Source of the DNA: Bradyrhizobium sp. Ec3.3 | GTDB lineage: Bacteria; Pseudomonadota; Alphaproteobacteria; Rhizobiales; Xanthobacteraceae | DNA length: 64,000 nucleotides | Assembly: GCF_000472925.1 (NCBI RefSeq) | Contig: NZ_AXAS01000003.1 | Span: 245,339-309,338 of the forward strand | Direction: 5' to 3' | Shown: positions 10,205-19,002 of the stretch, piece after piece | Numbering within the stretch: the first letter of the stretch is position 1 | Layout of the letters: each line of letters begins with the position of its first letter | Made by a program: the position numbers and the translations under genes | The notes under the pieces: model-generated | What the model was told of the DNA's origin: nothing | The model's input: the letters and a program-made list of their open reading frames with translations, nothing else | Databases searched by the model: none

Positions 10205-11746
10205 TCAATTAGCCCCGTCGCGCAACTTGAAGCGCTGGATCTTGCCGGTGGCCGTCTTCGGCAATGACTCCACCACGTCGATCCAGCGCGGATATTTCCA
10301 GGGGCCGATCTTCTGCTTGACGTGCTCCTTCAGCATCTCCTGGAGATCGCTGGTCTTTGCGCCGGGGCGCAGCACGACGAATGCCTTCGGCTTCAACAGG
10401 CCCTCCGGATCGGCCTCGGGCACGACGGCGGCTTCCAGCACGGCCGGGTGTGTGATCAGCGCGCTCTCGACCTCGAACGGCGACACCCAGATGCCGGAGA
10501 CCTTGAACATGTCGTCGGAGCGTCCGCAGAAGGTGTAGCGGCCCTCGGCGTCGCGGACATATTTATCGCCGGTGCGCGTCCACGGACCTTCGAAGGTGCG
10601 GCGGCTCTTGTGGCGCTGGTTCCAGTAGCCTTCACCGGCCGAGGGTGCATCGACCAGGAGCTCGCCGACCTCGCCGTCAGGCACGTCCTGGCCGGCCTCG
10701 TTCACCAGCCGCACCGCATAGCCCGGCACCGGCTTGCCGGATGATCCGTATTTGATGTCGCCGGGCGCATTCGACAGGAAGATGTGCAACAGTTCGGTCG
10801 AACCGACGCCGTCGAGGATGTCGACGCCGAAGCGCGCCTTCCAGCTATTGCCGACGGATTCCGGCAGCGCCTCGCCGGCCGAGGTGCAAATGCGAAGCTT
10901 CTTGCCGCCGCGTTCCTGCTTGCCGGCCTCGTCGTTGAGCATGGCCGCGAACAGTGTCGGCACGCCATAGAAGATGGTCGGGTTGTACTTGTTCATCAGC
11001 TCGAACATGCGCGCCGGCGTCGGCCGCTCGGTGTTCAGCACAGTGGTGGCGCCGACCGACATCGGAAAGGTCAGCGCATTGCCGAGGCCATAGGCGAAGA
11101 ACAGTTTTGCGGCCGACAGACACACGTCATCCTCGCGGATGCCGAGCACCTGCTTGGCATAGGTGTCCGCGGTCGCCTGCAAGTTCGAGTGCAGATGGCG
11201 CACGCCCTTGGGCATGCCGGTCGAACCGGACGAATAGAGCCAGAACGCCGGCTCGTCCGGATGCGTCGCGGCAGTGGCGAAATCATCGCTCTCGCCCGCG
11301 AGCTCTTCGGCAAGCTGCTTGTGACCGTTCTGCTTGTTGCCGGAGACGACGACATGCTCGAGATCCGGCATGCGGCCGACGATGTCCTTGATGACGGGAT
11401 AGAGCGCCTCGGAGACGAACAGCACGCGCGCGCGGCAGTCGGCGAGGATGTAGGCGTATTGCTCCGCAGTCAGCAGCGTGTTGAGCGGCACCGGCACGAT
11501 GCCGGCGCGAATCGCGCCCAGAAACAGAAGCGGAAAATCGATCGTGTCGAGCATGATCATCGCCACGCGCTCCTCGCGGCGAACGCCGAGACGGCGCAGC
11601 ATGTTGGCTGCGCGGCGCGTCTGTTTCTGGAGCTCGCCATAGGTCAGGCGGGAGACGGTGTCGTCGAAGACGAGCTTGTTACCCCTGCCCTCCGCGACGT
11701 TACGGTCGAGCAGCCAGGTCACCGCGTTGTAGGATCCCTCGCTCAC
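10205..11746 (-). CDS. Benzoate-CoA ligase family protein
   Basis: 513 residues, AMP-forming acid:CoA ligase. The adenylation P-loop YSSGSTGMPKG is at 171-181 and the catalytic C-terminal lysine in TGKIQRFK is near residue 502. Benzoate-CoA ligases have this length and the text FFAYGLGNALTFPM, and the box-cluster position makes benzoate the probable substrate; related substituted benzoates are possible. It activates benzoate to benzoyl-CoA for BoxB. It is divergent from boxR, with 122 bases between the two starts and a 14-bp perfect palindrome in the gap. Downstream come the hydrolase and DUF309 genes. Confidence 0.92.
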   Translation of the reverse strand: MSEGSYNAVTWLLDRNVAEGRGNKLVFDDTVSRLTYGELQKQTRRAANMLRRLGVRREERVAMIMLDTIDFPLLFLGAIRAGIVPVPLNTLLTAEQYAYILADCRARVLFVSEALYPVIKDIVGRMPDLEHVVVSGNKQNGHKQLAEELAGESDDFATAATHPDEPAFWLYSSGSTGMPKGVRHLHSNLQATADTYAKQVLGIREDDVCLSAAKLFFAYGLGNALTFPMSVGATTVLNTERPTPARMFELMNKYNPTIFYGVPTLFAAMLNDEAGKQERGGKKLRICTSAGEALPESVGNSWKARFGVDILDGVGSTELLHIFLSNAPGDIKYGSSGKPVPGYAVRLVNEAGQDVPDGEVGELLVDAPSAGEGYWNQRHKSRRTFEGPWTRTGDKYVRDAEGRYTFCGRSDDMFKVSGIWVSPFEVESALITHPAVLEAAVVPEADPEGLLKPKAFVVLRPGAKTSDLQEMLKEHVKQKIGPWKYPRWIDVVESLPKTATGKIQRFKLRDGAN

Positions 11747-11765
11747 GGACTTCTCCCCCGAATTT

Positions 11766-11779
11766 TGAATTATAATTCA
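11766..11779. promoter_or_regulatory. 14-bp perfect palindrome in the ligase/boxR divergent promoter
   Basis: TGAATTATAATTCA reads the same on both strands. It lies 20 bases upstream of the ligase start and 90 bases upstream of boxR. It is placed where an operator or -10 region (TATAAT is embedded) for the ligase gene would be. No TGCA element is present in this gap, so if BoxR acts here it would be through a different site. Confidence 0.5.
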
Positions 11780-11868
11780 TAGAAAGACACTCCGTCGGCT
11801 TGCTGTCAATGCCATCAGGCATTATGTTTCCGACAAATGCGCCGCCGGACATCCGCTAAAGAAGGCAA

Positions 11869-12777
11869 ATGACCGAAAGTCCCGACGCCGAATCCCAATT
11901 CCTCGAACAGCTTGGCCAGCGCGTGCGCACCATGCGCGCGCTGCGCGGCATGTCGCGAAAAGTGCTCGCCAAGGTGTCCGGCATTTCCGAACGCTACATC
12001 GCCCAGCTCGAGAGCGGCAAAGGCAATGTCTCGATCGTGCTGCTCAGGCGCGTGTCGAACGCGATGGGCGCGCATCTGGAAGACCTCCTGCCGACGATCG
12101 AGCCGGTGCCGGACTGGCAGATGTTCCGCGACCTCCTGCGCAAGGCGACGCCTGGCCAGATCGCGCAGGCCAAGGACCTGCTCGCCGGCGGCAGCGCGTC
12201 GGCGCCGCGGCGCGCGCCGTTCTGCGGTATCGCGCTGATCGGCCTGCGCGGCGCCGGCAAGTCCACGCTCGGAAAGATCCTGGCGAAAAAGATCGGCTGG
12301 AGCTTCGTCGAGCTCAACAAGGCGATCGAGGAGCAGAACGGGCTTTCGATCGCCGAGATCATCGCGCTCTACGGCCAGGAAGGCTTTCGCCGCATGGAGC
12401 AGGCGGCGCTGCAACAGCTCCTCGCGCGCCACGAGTTGATGGTGCTCGCGACCGGCGGCGGCATCGTCTCGGAGCCGCTGACCTTCGACCAGATCCTGTC
12501 CTCGTTCTACACGATCTGGCTGAAGGCCGAGCCGGAGGAGCACATGGCCCGGGTGCGCCGCCAGGGCGACCTGCGGCCGATGGCGGACGACCGCTCGGCG
12601 ATGACGGAGCTGCGCAACATATTGGTGAGCCGCGAGCCGCTCTATTCGCGGGCGACTGCGGTGGTGGATACCGCGGGGCTGTCAGTCGATGCGGCCGCCG
12701 CACGGCTGATCGATGCGGTGCGGCCTGTGCTCCAGAACGAAGCGCGGTCGTTTGGGCTGCGCAGCGTGGCGTTGTAG
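11869..12777 (+). CDS. boxR: BoxR/BzdR-type regulator: XRE helix-turn-helix fused to shikimate-kinase-like domain
   Basis: 302 residues. The N-terminal helix-turn-helix (about 15-70, SRKVLAKVSGISERYIAQLE) is joined by a linker to a shikimate-kinase-like domain with Walker A GLRGAGKS (125-132). This architecture is that of BzdR/BoxR, repressors of benzoate pathways whose kinase-like domain senses benzoyl-CoA. The domain is a sensor in those proteins, not a working kinase; that is family knowledge. It is divergent from the benzoate-CoA ligase gene. Likely targets are the boxCB promoter and perhaps the livH operon, which share a TGCA-N6-TGCA element. Confidence 0.92.
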   Translation: MTESPDAESQFLEQLGQRVRTMRALRGMSRKVLAKVSGISERYIAQLESGKGNVSIVLLRRVSNAMGAHLEDLLPTIEPVPDWQMFRDLLRKATPGQIAQAKDLLAGGSASAPRRAPFCGIALIGLRGAGKSTLGKILAKKIGWSFVELNKAIEEQNGLSIAEIIALYGQEGFRRMEQAALQQLLARHELMVLATGGGIVSEPLTFDQILSSFYTIWLKAEPEEHMARVRRQGDLRPMADDRSAMTELRNILVSREPLYSRATAVVDTAGLSVDAAAARLIDAVRPVLQNEARSFGLRSVAL

Positions 12778-12823
12778 GCGCGCGGCGGCGCCGGCGACGT
12801 AATTCCCGCCATCTCCTCATCGT

Positions 12824-12947
12824 CGTCCTGGCGAAAGCCAGGACCCATTAGCCCAGGAAGTGGTTTGGCGAAGATTCGTCGTTCGGTACTCCTACCGTCC
12901 CCAATCGATAGATTCCGCGGTATGGGTCCTGGCTTTCGCCAGGACGA
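12824..12947. repeat. Dispersed intergenic palindromic repeat, family B (copy 1)
   Basis: Outer arms CGTCCTGGCGAAAGCCAGGA and TCCTGGCTTTCGCCAGGACG are each self-complementary and pair with each other. The unit shares TCGATAGATTCCGCGG and TATGGGTCCTGG with 19464-19590. It lies between convergent boxR and the DUF2961 gene. Confidence 0.8.
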
Positions 12948-12965
12948 CATCGAGGAAGCACAGGT

Positions 12966-14096
12966 TCAGTCCACCTCGAGATAATCCGCGGCCGGCAATT
13001 CCGGAAACCGCGCCGTCGGCAGCGTCTGGTACCAGAACGCGACTGATGCGACGTCGTCCTGCAGGGGCAGGTATTTCGGCTCCTTTACGCCGGAGCGCCA
13101 GCCGAGCGCCTGGATCGTCACGCGCAGATCGCTCTGGAAGCGCACGGGGTCAGGGATGTGCCAGCGGTATAGGCCAAAGCGCTGCTGCGACTTGTAGACA
13201 CCGTCGGGGCGGATCACCTGAGGCAGGCCGGCATAGGGCGTGGTGAATTCGAGATAGCGCGAGGCCGGCCCGCCGCTCGCGCCGGGATTGGCGAGCTGCC
13301 ACGGCACGCGCGGATCGAAATTGTAGGCGCCGCCAAAATAATCCTCGGTGCCGGTGCCGCAGATGGTCGGAAACTCGCCGTCGCCGTCGATGAAGAATTT
13401 TATCTCGCCCTCGCCCCACCAGCCATTGTTGTTCGAGCCCCAGGCCATGTAGGTGCCGATGTAGTGGCCGTGGCCGGTGATGCCATCGAGCAGCGTGTGG
13501 ACCTCCTTGTACGGTACCGGATTGCTGCGGCGGAACTGGGCATGAAAATAGGCGCAATCTTCCGGCACGTCCGTCAGCGTGTAGTTGATCTGGTAGTAGA
13601 TGGTCTGCGCTTCCTCGTTGCGATTCTCCAGCGTGACCCGCGCGCGCTTGCGGAACGGCATTTCCCAATAGCAATTGAAGCCGCGGCCCGGATTGACGCA
13701 GACGGCGAGCGAGGACACCTGCGCAAATTCCTCCCAGCCACAGGCAAAGAAATCGCCGATCGGACATTCGACGCTGGGCAGCGCTTGGTCATCCCAATAG
13801 ATGCGCAGGATGGAACGGCGCAGACGGCCGCGCGAAATCGTCATCCAGATCTGCTGGATCGCGCCCGCGCCTTCGATGTCGGCGAGCGTAAAGGTCGCGC
13901 CGGGCTCGATGACGACGTAAGGTGAGATCTTCCAGCCTCGTCCGAGGTCACGCGCCTGAGGTGCCGCCGGGCCATCGACGGCCATGCCGCCCTTGCCTTT
14001 CTCGCCGGTGAAATTTTCCGGACTGATCGAGCGCGACTGCGCGTTCGACAGGCGCGAGAGGTTGCCGAGATGGAGGCCTAGTCCGGAGAATGTCAT
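12966..14096 (-). CDS. DUF2961 / GH172 family protein
   Basis: 376 residues. The text IEGAGAIQQIWMTI, IYWDDQALPSVECPIGDFF, GINGHGHYIGT-like (GITGHGHYIGTYMAWG) and CGTGTEDYFGGAYNFD is characteristic of DUF2961, now glycoside hydrolase family 172. Characterised members act on alpha-fructofuranosides or arabinofuranosides. The conserved acidic residues in GDFF and GTGTEDYFGG are present. No signal peptide is visible, so it is probably cytoplasmic. No transporter or other sugar gene is adjacent; repeats flank it on both sides. Its substrate cannot be told from context. Confidence 0.85.
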   Translation of the reverse strand: MTFSGLGLHLGNLSRLSNAQSRSISPENFTGEKGKGGMAVDGPAAPQARDLGRGWKISPYVVIEPGATFTLADIEGAGAIQQIWMTISRGRLRRSILRIYWDDQALPSVECPIGDFFACGWEEFAQVSSLAVCVNPGRGFNCYWEMPFRKRARVTLENRNEEAQTIYYQINYTLTDVPEDCAYFHAQFRRSNPVPYKEVHTLLDGITGHGHYIGTYMAWGSNNNGWWGEGEIKFFIDGDGEFPTICGTGTEDYFGGAYNFDPRVPWQLANPGASGGPASRYLEFTTPYAGLPQVIRPDGVYKSQQRFGLYRWHIPDPVRFQSDLRVTIQALGWRSGVKEPKYLPLQDDVASVAFWYQTLPTARFPELPAADYLEVD

Positions 14097-14198
14097 TGTG
14101 TCTCTCGCCTTGCTGTGCGTCGAGACACGAAACTAGCCTAGCCGGATCGGCAACAGCAAACTGCGAGCGAGCATCGTCGGCGCATTCGCGCCGCAGAT

Positions 14199-14325
14199 TG
14201 TAGAGTGGGTTAGCGAAGCGTAACCCACCTCTTTGCTGTCCGCGCTGTGAGAAAAGCGGTGGGTTACGCGGAGCCTGTCATCGGGCCGCGCTTCGCGCGG
14301 ACCCGTTGGCCAACCCACCCTACAC
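14199..14325. repeat. Dispersed intergenic palindromic repeat, family D (copy 1)
   Basis: Outer arms GAGTGGGTTAGCGAAGCG and CCAACCCACCCTACA flank an inner AAAAGCGGTGGGTTACGC. The same words occur in 14716-14802 and, as TAGGGTGGGCAAAGCG, in 60318-60406. It occupies most of the gap between the DUF2961 and PRC-barrel genes. Confidence 0.75.
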
Positions 14326-14331
14326 ATGTCG

Positions 14332-14661
14332 CTACACCGACCAGTAGTTCGGATGCTGGTAGGCTCGCGAGCGGTCGCCCCAGTCGAACTCCTCGCCGTC
14401 GAACTCGCACGGGCCGGCGCTGAGCTCGTCCAGCGTCACCTCGACCTGGAAGGCCTGGCGGTGCGGGTCGTATTTCAACGCGCTCCACTGGAGGGGATAG
14501 TGATGGTGGGTGCCGAGCAGCCCGCCGGTCTTGATCACGGCATAGGCGACCGTACCGCTCAGCTTGTCGAGCATCAGCCGCTCGATCGTGCCGAGCTTCG
14601 TGCCGTCGCGCCCGAAGACGGCGACATGCTCAACGCGATCACTGGGAACCATGGTGTGCAT
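14332..14661 (-). CDS. PRC-barrel domain protein
   Basis: 109 residues from the ATG at 14661, preceded by AGGGAGC; the longer frame upstream reads through a family D repeat and is rejected. The beta-rich N-terminal part (VEHVAVFGRDGTKLGTIERL, then SGTVAYAVIKTGG) is a PRC-barrel, a fold found in photosynthetic reaction-centre H subunit and in RimM. Free-standing alphaproteobacterial PRC-barrel proteins are common and mostly uncharacterised, often stress-linked. The C-terminal YQHPNYWSV tail is common in this group, as I recall. It stands alone, flanked by family D repeats on both sides. Confidence 0.75.
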   Translation of the reverse strand: MHTMVPSDRVEHVAVFGRDGTKLGTIERLMLDKLSGTVAYAVIKTGGLLGTHHHYPLQWSALKYDPHRQAFQVEVTLDELSAGPCEFDGEEFDWGDRSRAYQHPNYWSV

Positions 14662-14715
14662 GGCGTGCTCCCTGGGTTCTTGCGTTGCGCGCACTATAGC
14701 ACAGGCGACGGAAAT

Positions 14716-14802
14716 GTAGGGCGGGTTAGCGTCAGCGTAACCAACCTCTTTACGTCCCACGGAGAGAGAAGCGGTGGGTTACGCTTCGCTAACCCACCCT
14801 AC
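14716..14802. repeat. Dispersed intergenic palindromic repeat, family D (copy 2)
   Basis: Arms TAGGGCGGGTTAGCG and CGCTAACCCACCCTA pair over the unit, with an inner GAAGCGGTGGGTTACGC as in copy 1. It lies between the PRC-barrel gene and the IclR regulator gene. Confidence 0.75.
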
Positions 14803-14806
14803 GCAG

Positions 14807-15592
14807 CTACAGCAACTGCAAGCGCACCGACTCCGCGCCCTCGCGCAGCAGCGGCAGGAAGCGGTCGATCAGCTCCTGCGTCGGCACGCGATCGACATGG
14901 GCGCCCATGTTGATGGCGGCAACGATGGTGTCGTCGTAGCGGCGGACAGGCACGGAGATCGAGCGGAAATGCGGCTCGGCTTCGCGATCGACCAGCGAAA
15001 AACCCTGCGCCCGATCGGCGGCGATCTGCGCAAGGAGCAGCTTCGGATCGGTCACGGTCTGCGCCGTCAGCGCCTCGCGCTTCATCTTCTTCAGGCGGGC
15101 GGCGAGCGCCGCGTCGTCGAACTGTCCGAGCATGGCGCGGCCGACCGAGGTGCAAAACGCCGGCAGCCGGTAGCCGATCTCGAGCCCGCCGGAGAACACC
15201 CGCATGGGACTGCCGCGCGCGATGAACGCGACGTCATCGCCGTCGAGCACGGCGAGGGAGGAGATCTCTTGCGCCACGGTTGCGACGCGGTCGAGCAACG
15301 GCTGCAGCACGGCGACGAGCTGGTTGGAGCGCAAATACGACGCCGCCAGCGTCAGCACGTGCGGCGTCAGCGAGAACAGCTTGCCGTCGCTCGCGACAAA
15401 ACCGCCGCGCTGCAACGTGAACAGGATGCGCCGTGCGGTGGCGCGCGGCAGCTCGGCGGCGCGAGCAAGATCGCTCAGCGTCATAGGGCCGGCGGTCGCG
15501 CCGAAGGTCTGGAGCAGCCGCAGGCCGCGATCGAGGCTCTCGACGAAATCCGTCGCTCGCTCCTCCGTCTCGTTCCGCTTCAGCTTGGGCAT
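14807..15592 (-). CDS. IclR family transcriptional regulator
   Basis: 262 residues from the ATG at 15592 (MPKLKRNETEERATDFVESLDRG); an ATG at 15637 would give a slightly longer form but has no ribosome site. The N-terminal winged helix (about 15-80, MTLSDLARAAELPRATARRIL) and the C-terminal effector domain (VGRAMLGQF, LVDREAEPHFRSISVPV) identify the family. IclR proteins commonly control aromatic catabolic operons. It is divergent from the Rieske oxygenase gene, with an inverted repeat in the gap, so control of the oxygenase and the ligase-like gene after it is the natural inference. Confidence 0.9.
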   Translation of the reverse strand: MPKLKRNETEERATDFVESLDRGLRLLQTFGATAGPMTLSDLARAAELPRATARRILFTLQRGGFVASDGKLFSLTPHVLTLAASYLRSNQLVAVLQPLLDRVATVAQEISSLAVLDGDDVAFIARGSPMRVFSGGLEIGYRLPAFCTSVGRAMLGQFDDAALAARLKKMKREALTAQTVTDPKLLLAQIAADRAQGFSLVDREAEPHFRSISVPVRRYDDTIVAAINMGAHVDRVPTQELIDRFLPLLREGAESVRLQLL

Positions 15593-15644
15593 CCGCTCCG
15601 CGCCTGCAAAATATTGCTTGCTGCCAAACCAACGCATGTCATAA

Positions 15645-15669
15645 TTCGCCCATTCGTTCAATAGGCGAA
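15645..15669. promoter_or_regulatory. Inverted repeat, candidate IclR operator
   Basis: TTCGCC (15645-15650) and GGCGAA (15664-15669) form perfect 6-bp arms separated by 13 bases (CATTCGTTCAATA). The site lies 35 bases upstream of the Rieske oxygenase start and 53 bases upstream of the iclR start, a position suitable for control of both. Function is inferred from position and symmetry. Confidence 0.5.
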
Positions 15670-15703
15670 CAACGCCACTCCGAGCAAAAGGGACGCGACC
15701 GCC

Positions 15704-17062
15704 ATGATGAGCCAGGAGCAGAACGACCTGATCACCCGCACCGGGCCGAAGGATCCCTGCGGCAGACTGATGCGGAGCTACTGGCAGCCGGCGGCGCTGG
15801 TGGACGAGCTGGAGGGCGCGCGACCGGTACGGCCCGTCAAATTGCTCGGCGAGAACCTGGTGCTGTTCCGCGACGAGAGCGGCCGCTACGGCCTGATCGA
15901 CCGCCACTGCGCGCATCGCGGTGCCGACCTCACCTTCGGACGGCTCGAGAATGGCGGATTGCGCTGCGCCTTCCATGGCTGGCTGTTCGACGCGACGGGG
16001 CAGTGCATCGAGACGCCGGCCGAACCGAGGGATTCAAAGCTCTGCCAGAACATCCGCCAGCGCTCCTATCCCGTGGTGGAGAAGAGCGGCATCCTCTGGG
16101 CCTTTCTCGGCGAGGGTGAACCGCCGGCCTTTCCGGAGCTCGACTGTTTTGTCGCGCCGGGCACGCACACTTTTGCGTTCAAGGGCCACATGGCCTGCAA
16201 CTGGCTCCAGGCGCTGGAAGTCGGCATCGATCCCGCGCACGCCTCCTATCTGCACCGCTTCTTCGAGGACGAGGACACCTCGACCGCCTACGGCAAGCAG
16301 TTCCGCGGCGCATCCGCCGGCTCCGACCTGCCGATGACGAAAATCCTGCGCGAATACGACCGTCCCATCATCAATGTCGAGCACACCGAATATGGTCTGC
16401 GGCTGATCGCGCTGCGCGAGATCGACGAGGAGCGCACACATGTGCGCGTCACCAACCAGCTCTTCCCGCACGGCTTCGTCATTCCCATGAGCACGGAGAT
16501 GACGATCACGCAGTGGCACGTGCCGGTCGATGACGAGAACTGCTACTGGTACGCGATCTTCACCAGCTACACCAACCCGGTCGACAAGCAAAAGATGCGC
16601 GACCAGCGGCTCGAGCTCTACGAGCTGCCGGATTACATCTCCCGCAAGAACAAGGCCAACGACTACGGCTTTGATCCGCACGAGCAGCAGACCGTGACCT
16701 ATACCGGCATGGGCACCGACATCAACGTCCACGACCAGTGGGCGGTGGAATCCATGGGCGCGATCCAGGACCGCACCAAGGAGCATCTCGGGCAGAGCGA
16801 CAAGGCGATCGTGCAATTTCGCCGCCTGCTCCGGCAGGAGATCGAGAAGGTCTTGGGCGGCGAGAAGCCGATGCTGCATCTCGACGACAGCAACGCACGC
16901 AGCATCCAGGGGCCGGCGACCATGGACGGAATCGGCCCGACCCAGGGCTGGGAGACCTACTGGATGGAAGTCGACGTCAAGCGGAGGCGCGGCGCGCCCT
17001 GGATGGCACCGGTGCCGAAGGACATTGCCGATAACGTGCACCGGCTGACGGCGGCGGAGTGA
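15704..17062 (+). CDS. Rieske [2Fe-2S] aromatic ring-hydroxylating oxygenase, large subunit
   Basis: 452 residues. The Rieske centre ligands are Cys69/His71 (CAHRGADL) and Cys88/His91 (CAFHGW), with the usual spacing. The catalytic-domain segment WLQALEVGIDPAHASYLHRFFE supplies the expected Asp and His mononuclear-iron region. The overall type resembles phthalate 4,5-dioxygenase/vanillate demethylase-like (group I) oxygenases that work without a small subunit. No reductase gene is adjacent, so electrons must come from elsewhere. The gene after it encodes a glutamine-synthetase-like ligase, and a divergent IclR gene precedes it. The substrate is unknown. Confidence 0.88.
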   Translation: MMSQEQNDLITRTGPKDPCGRLMRSYWQPAALVDELEGARPVRPVKLLGENLVLFRDESGRYGLIDRHCAHRGADLTFGRLENGGLRCAFHGWLFDATGQCIETPAEPRDSKLCQNIRQRSYPVVEKSGILWAFLGEGEPPAFPELDCFVAPGTHTFAFKGHMACNWLQALEVGIDPAHASYLHRFFEDEDTSTAYGKQFRGASAGSDLPMTKILREYDRPIINVEHTEYGLRLIALREIDEERTHVRVTNQLFPHGFVIPMSTEMTITQWHVPVDDENCYWYAIFTSYTNPVDKQKMRDQRLELYELPDYISRKNKANDYGFDPHEQQTVTYTGMGTDINVHDQWAVESMGAIQDRTKEHLGQSDKAIVQFRRLLRQEIEKVLGGEKPMLHLDDSNARSIQGPATMDGIGPTQGWETYWMEVDVKRRRGAPWMAPVPKDIADNVHRLTAAE

Positions 17063-17112
17063 TAATGCCGTTCGGTGCCAGCAGGTCGCGACGGCGGCTC
17101 CCCATTCTCCGC

Positions 17113-17233
17113 TGTGATGCCCCGCGAAGGCGGGGCATCCAGTACGCCGCGGCCTCTCGTGGACGCGTACCGTCTCTGGAATACTGGATCGTCGCCCCAG
17201 TGCGCAAATTGCGCACAAGGCGGACGATGACAG
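17113..17233. repeat. Dispersed intergenic palindromic repeat, family F (copy 2)
   Basis: Begins GTGATGCCCCGCGAAGGCGG and carries GCATCCAGTACGCCGCGGCC and ACTGGATCGTCGCC, as in 5150-5259, ending CGGACGATGACAG. A palindrome TGCGCAAATTGCGCA sits inside. It lies between the Rieske gene and the glutamine-synthetase-like gene. Confidence 0.75.
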
Positions 17234-17273
17234 CGTGGGTTATATTCTCACCGAGCGAGAAGGAACTACCCAA

Positions 17274-18710
17274 GTGAGTTTCGTCGCGCGTCATGGGCTT
17301 TGGTCGGCCGAGCAGAAGGACGCGGCGCTGCGCGTGCGGCGGCTCGTCGAGGAGAAGAACCTCGAGGTCGTCCGCCTCGCCTTCCCCGACCAGCACGGTA
17401 TTTTGCGCGGCAAGACCATCATCGCATCGGAGGCCATCGCGTCGCTGGAGAGCGGCTGCTCCATCACCACGACCATGCTCGCCAAGGACACATCGCACCG
17501 CACGGTGTTTCCCGTGTTCACATCAGGCGGCGGCTTCGGCATGAAGGAGATGGAGGGCGCGGCCGACGTGCTTATGGTCGCCGATCCCACGACATTCCGC
17601 GTCCTGCCCTGGGCGCCGACCACGGGCTGGCTGCTGTGCGACCTCTACTTCAATGACGGACGGCCGGTGCCGTTCGCGACGCGCAACCTTTACCGGCGCG
17701 TGCTCGACGAGCTCGGCGCGCGCGGCCATGATTTCGTCGCCGGCCTCGAAGTCGAATTCCACATCTTCAGGCTCGACGACGCGCATATGCGCGCCGAAGA
17801 CGCCGGCCAGCCCGGCACGCCGCCGTCGGTGAGCCTGCTCAGCCACGGCTATCAGTACCTCACCGAGCAGCGCTTCGATCAGATGGAGCCGGTGCTGGAA
17901 ATGCTGCGCCGCGACATCGTCGCGCTCGGGCTTCCCCTGCGCTCCGTCGAGGTCGAGTTCGGACCGAGCCAGTGTGAATTTACTTTCCAGCCGCGGAAGG
18001 GCATCGAGCCCGCCGACAACATGGTGCTGTTCCGCTCCGCCGTGAAGCAGATCGCGCGCCGTCACGGCTATCACGCCACCTTCATGTGCCGGCCAAAACT
18101 GCCGAACGTATTCGCGAGCGGCTGGCATCTGCACCAGTCGATCGTCTCGCGCGCGACGGCTGAGAATCTGTTCATGGCGCAGGAAGCCGGTCAGCCGCTG
18201 AGCGAATTCGGCCGCGCCTGGTTGGCAGGCCTGCTCGATCACGCCCGCGCCTCGGCTGTATTCACGACACCGACTATCAACGGCTACAAGCGCTACCGCT
18301 CCTATTCGCTGGCGCCGGACCGCGCGATCTGGGGCCGCGACAATCGCGGCGTGATGATCCGCGTGCTCGGCGGTACAAACGATCCGGCGACGCGCCTGGA
18401 GAACCGCATCGGCGAGCCCGCCGCCAATCCCTATCTCTACATGGCTTCGCAAATCCTCTCGGGGCTGGACGGTGTCGATCGCAAGCTCGATCCCGGCCCG
18501 TCGGCCGACGCGCCCTACGAGACCAAGGCGCCGCTACTGCCAAAATCCCTGCGCGATGCCGTCGGCGCGCTGAAGGACGACCCGTTCTTCCGCGAGAAGC
18601 TGGGCGCCGAGTTCGTCGACTACTACACCCACATCAAGAATGCCGAGATCGACCGCTTCCTGGCCGAGGTGACCGACTGGGAGCATCGCGAATATTTCGA
18701 GATGTTCTAG
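17274..18710 (+). CDS. Glutamine-synthetase-family ligase (gamma-glutamyl ligase-like)
   Basis: 478 residues from GTG at 17274, chosen because AGAAGGAA lies upstream and because an earlier GTG at 17235 abuts a palindromic repeat. Glutamine synthetase markers are GLEVEFHIF (metal-binding glutamates), VEVEFGPSQCEFTF, the WHLHQS version of the conserved histidine loop, and RLENRIGEPAANPYLYMA. The beta-grasp N-terminus (RLAFPDQHGILRGKTI) is that of GS-like enzymes of polyamine and amine catabolism rather than ordinary GlnA. Such enzymes ligate glutamate to amines, for example gamma-glutamylanilide synthase of aniline degradation. Its place behind a Rieske oxygenase makes an amine-linked oxidative pathway plausible, but the amine is unknown. 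Confidence 0.82.
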   Translation: MSFVARHGLWSAEQKDAALRVRRLVEEKNLEVVRLAFPDQHGILRGKTIIASEAIASLESGCSITTTMLAKDTSHRTVFPVFTSGGGFGMKEMEGAADVLMVADPTTFRVLPWAPTTGWLLCDLYFNDGRPVPFATRNLYRRVLDELGARGHDFVAGLEVEFHIFRLDDAHMRAEDAGQPGTPPSVSLLSHGYQYLTEQRFDQMEPVLEMLRRDIVALGLPLRSVEVEFGPSQCEFTFQPRKGIEPADNMVLFRSAVKQIARRHGYHATFMCRPKLPNVFASGWHLHQSIVSRATAENLFMAQEAGQPLSEFGRAWLAGLLDHARASAVFTTPTINGYKRYRSYSLAPDRAIWGRDNRGVMIRVLGGTNDPATRLENRIGEPAANPYLYMASQILSGLDGVDRKLDPGPSADAPYETKAPLLPKSLRDAVGALKDDPFFREKLGAEFVDYYTHIKNAEIDRFLAEVTDWEHREYFEMF

Positions 18711-18718
18711 TTTTAGGA

Positions 18719-18844
18719 CGTCATTCCGGGGCGATGCGTCAGCATCGAGCCATGGTGCGCACTTGCGCACCTGAGAATCTCGAGATTCCCCGAAGCGCAA
18801 TTGCGCTCGGAGGTTCGGTCCTCCCGGACCGCCCCGGAATGACG
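18719..18844. repeat. Dispersed intergenic palindromic repeat, family C (copy 2)
   Basis: Begins CGTCATTCCGGGGCGATGCG and ends GCCCCGGAATGACG, with inner palindromes TGCGCACTTGCGCA, AATCTCGAGATT and GAAGCGCAATTGCGCTC. Same plan as 10096-10199. It follows the glutamine-synthetase-like gene and may end its transcript. Confidence 0.75.
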
Positions 18845-19002
18845 GCCCGCACATCTCACACCGCCGTGAGGCGACTTCGTCCCGCCTGTTCCGACGACAT
18901 CACGTCGCCGCCGGACGAAGCCATTTTCCGCATCCCTCGAAAACAGCCGGAAAGATTGCGGAGCTAGGTTGCCAGCATATGATCAGACAATGGAGTTCGG
19001 TC

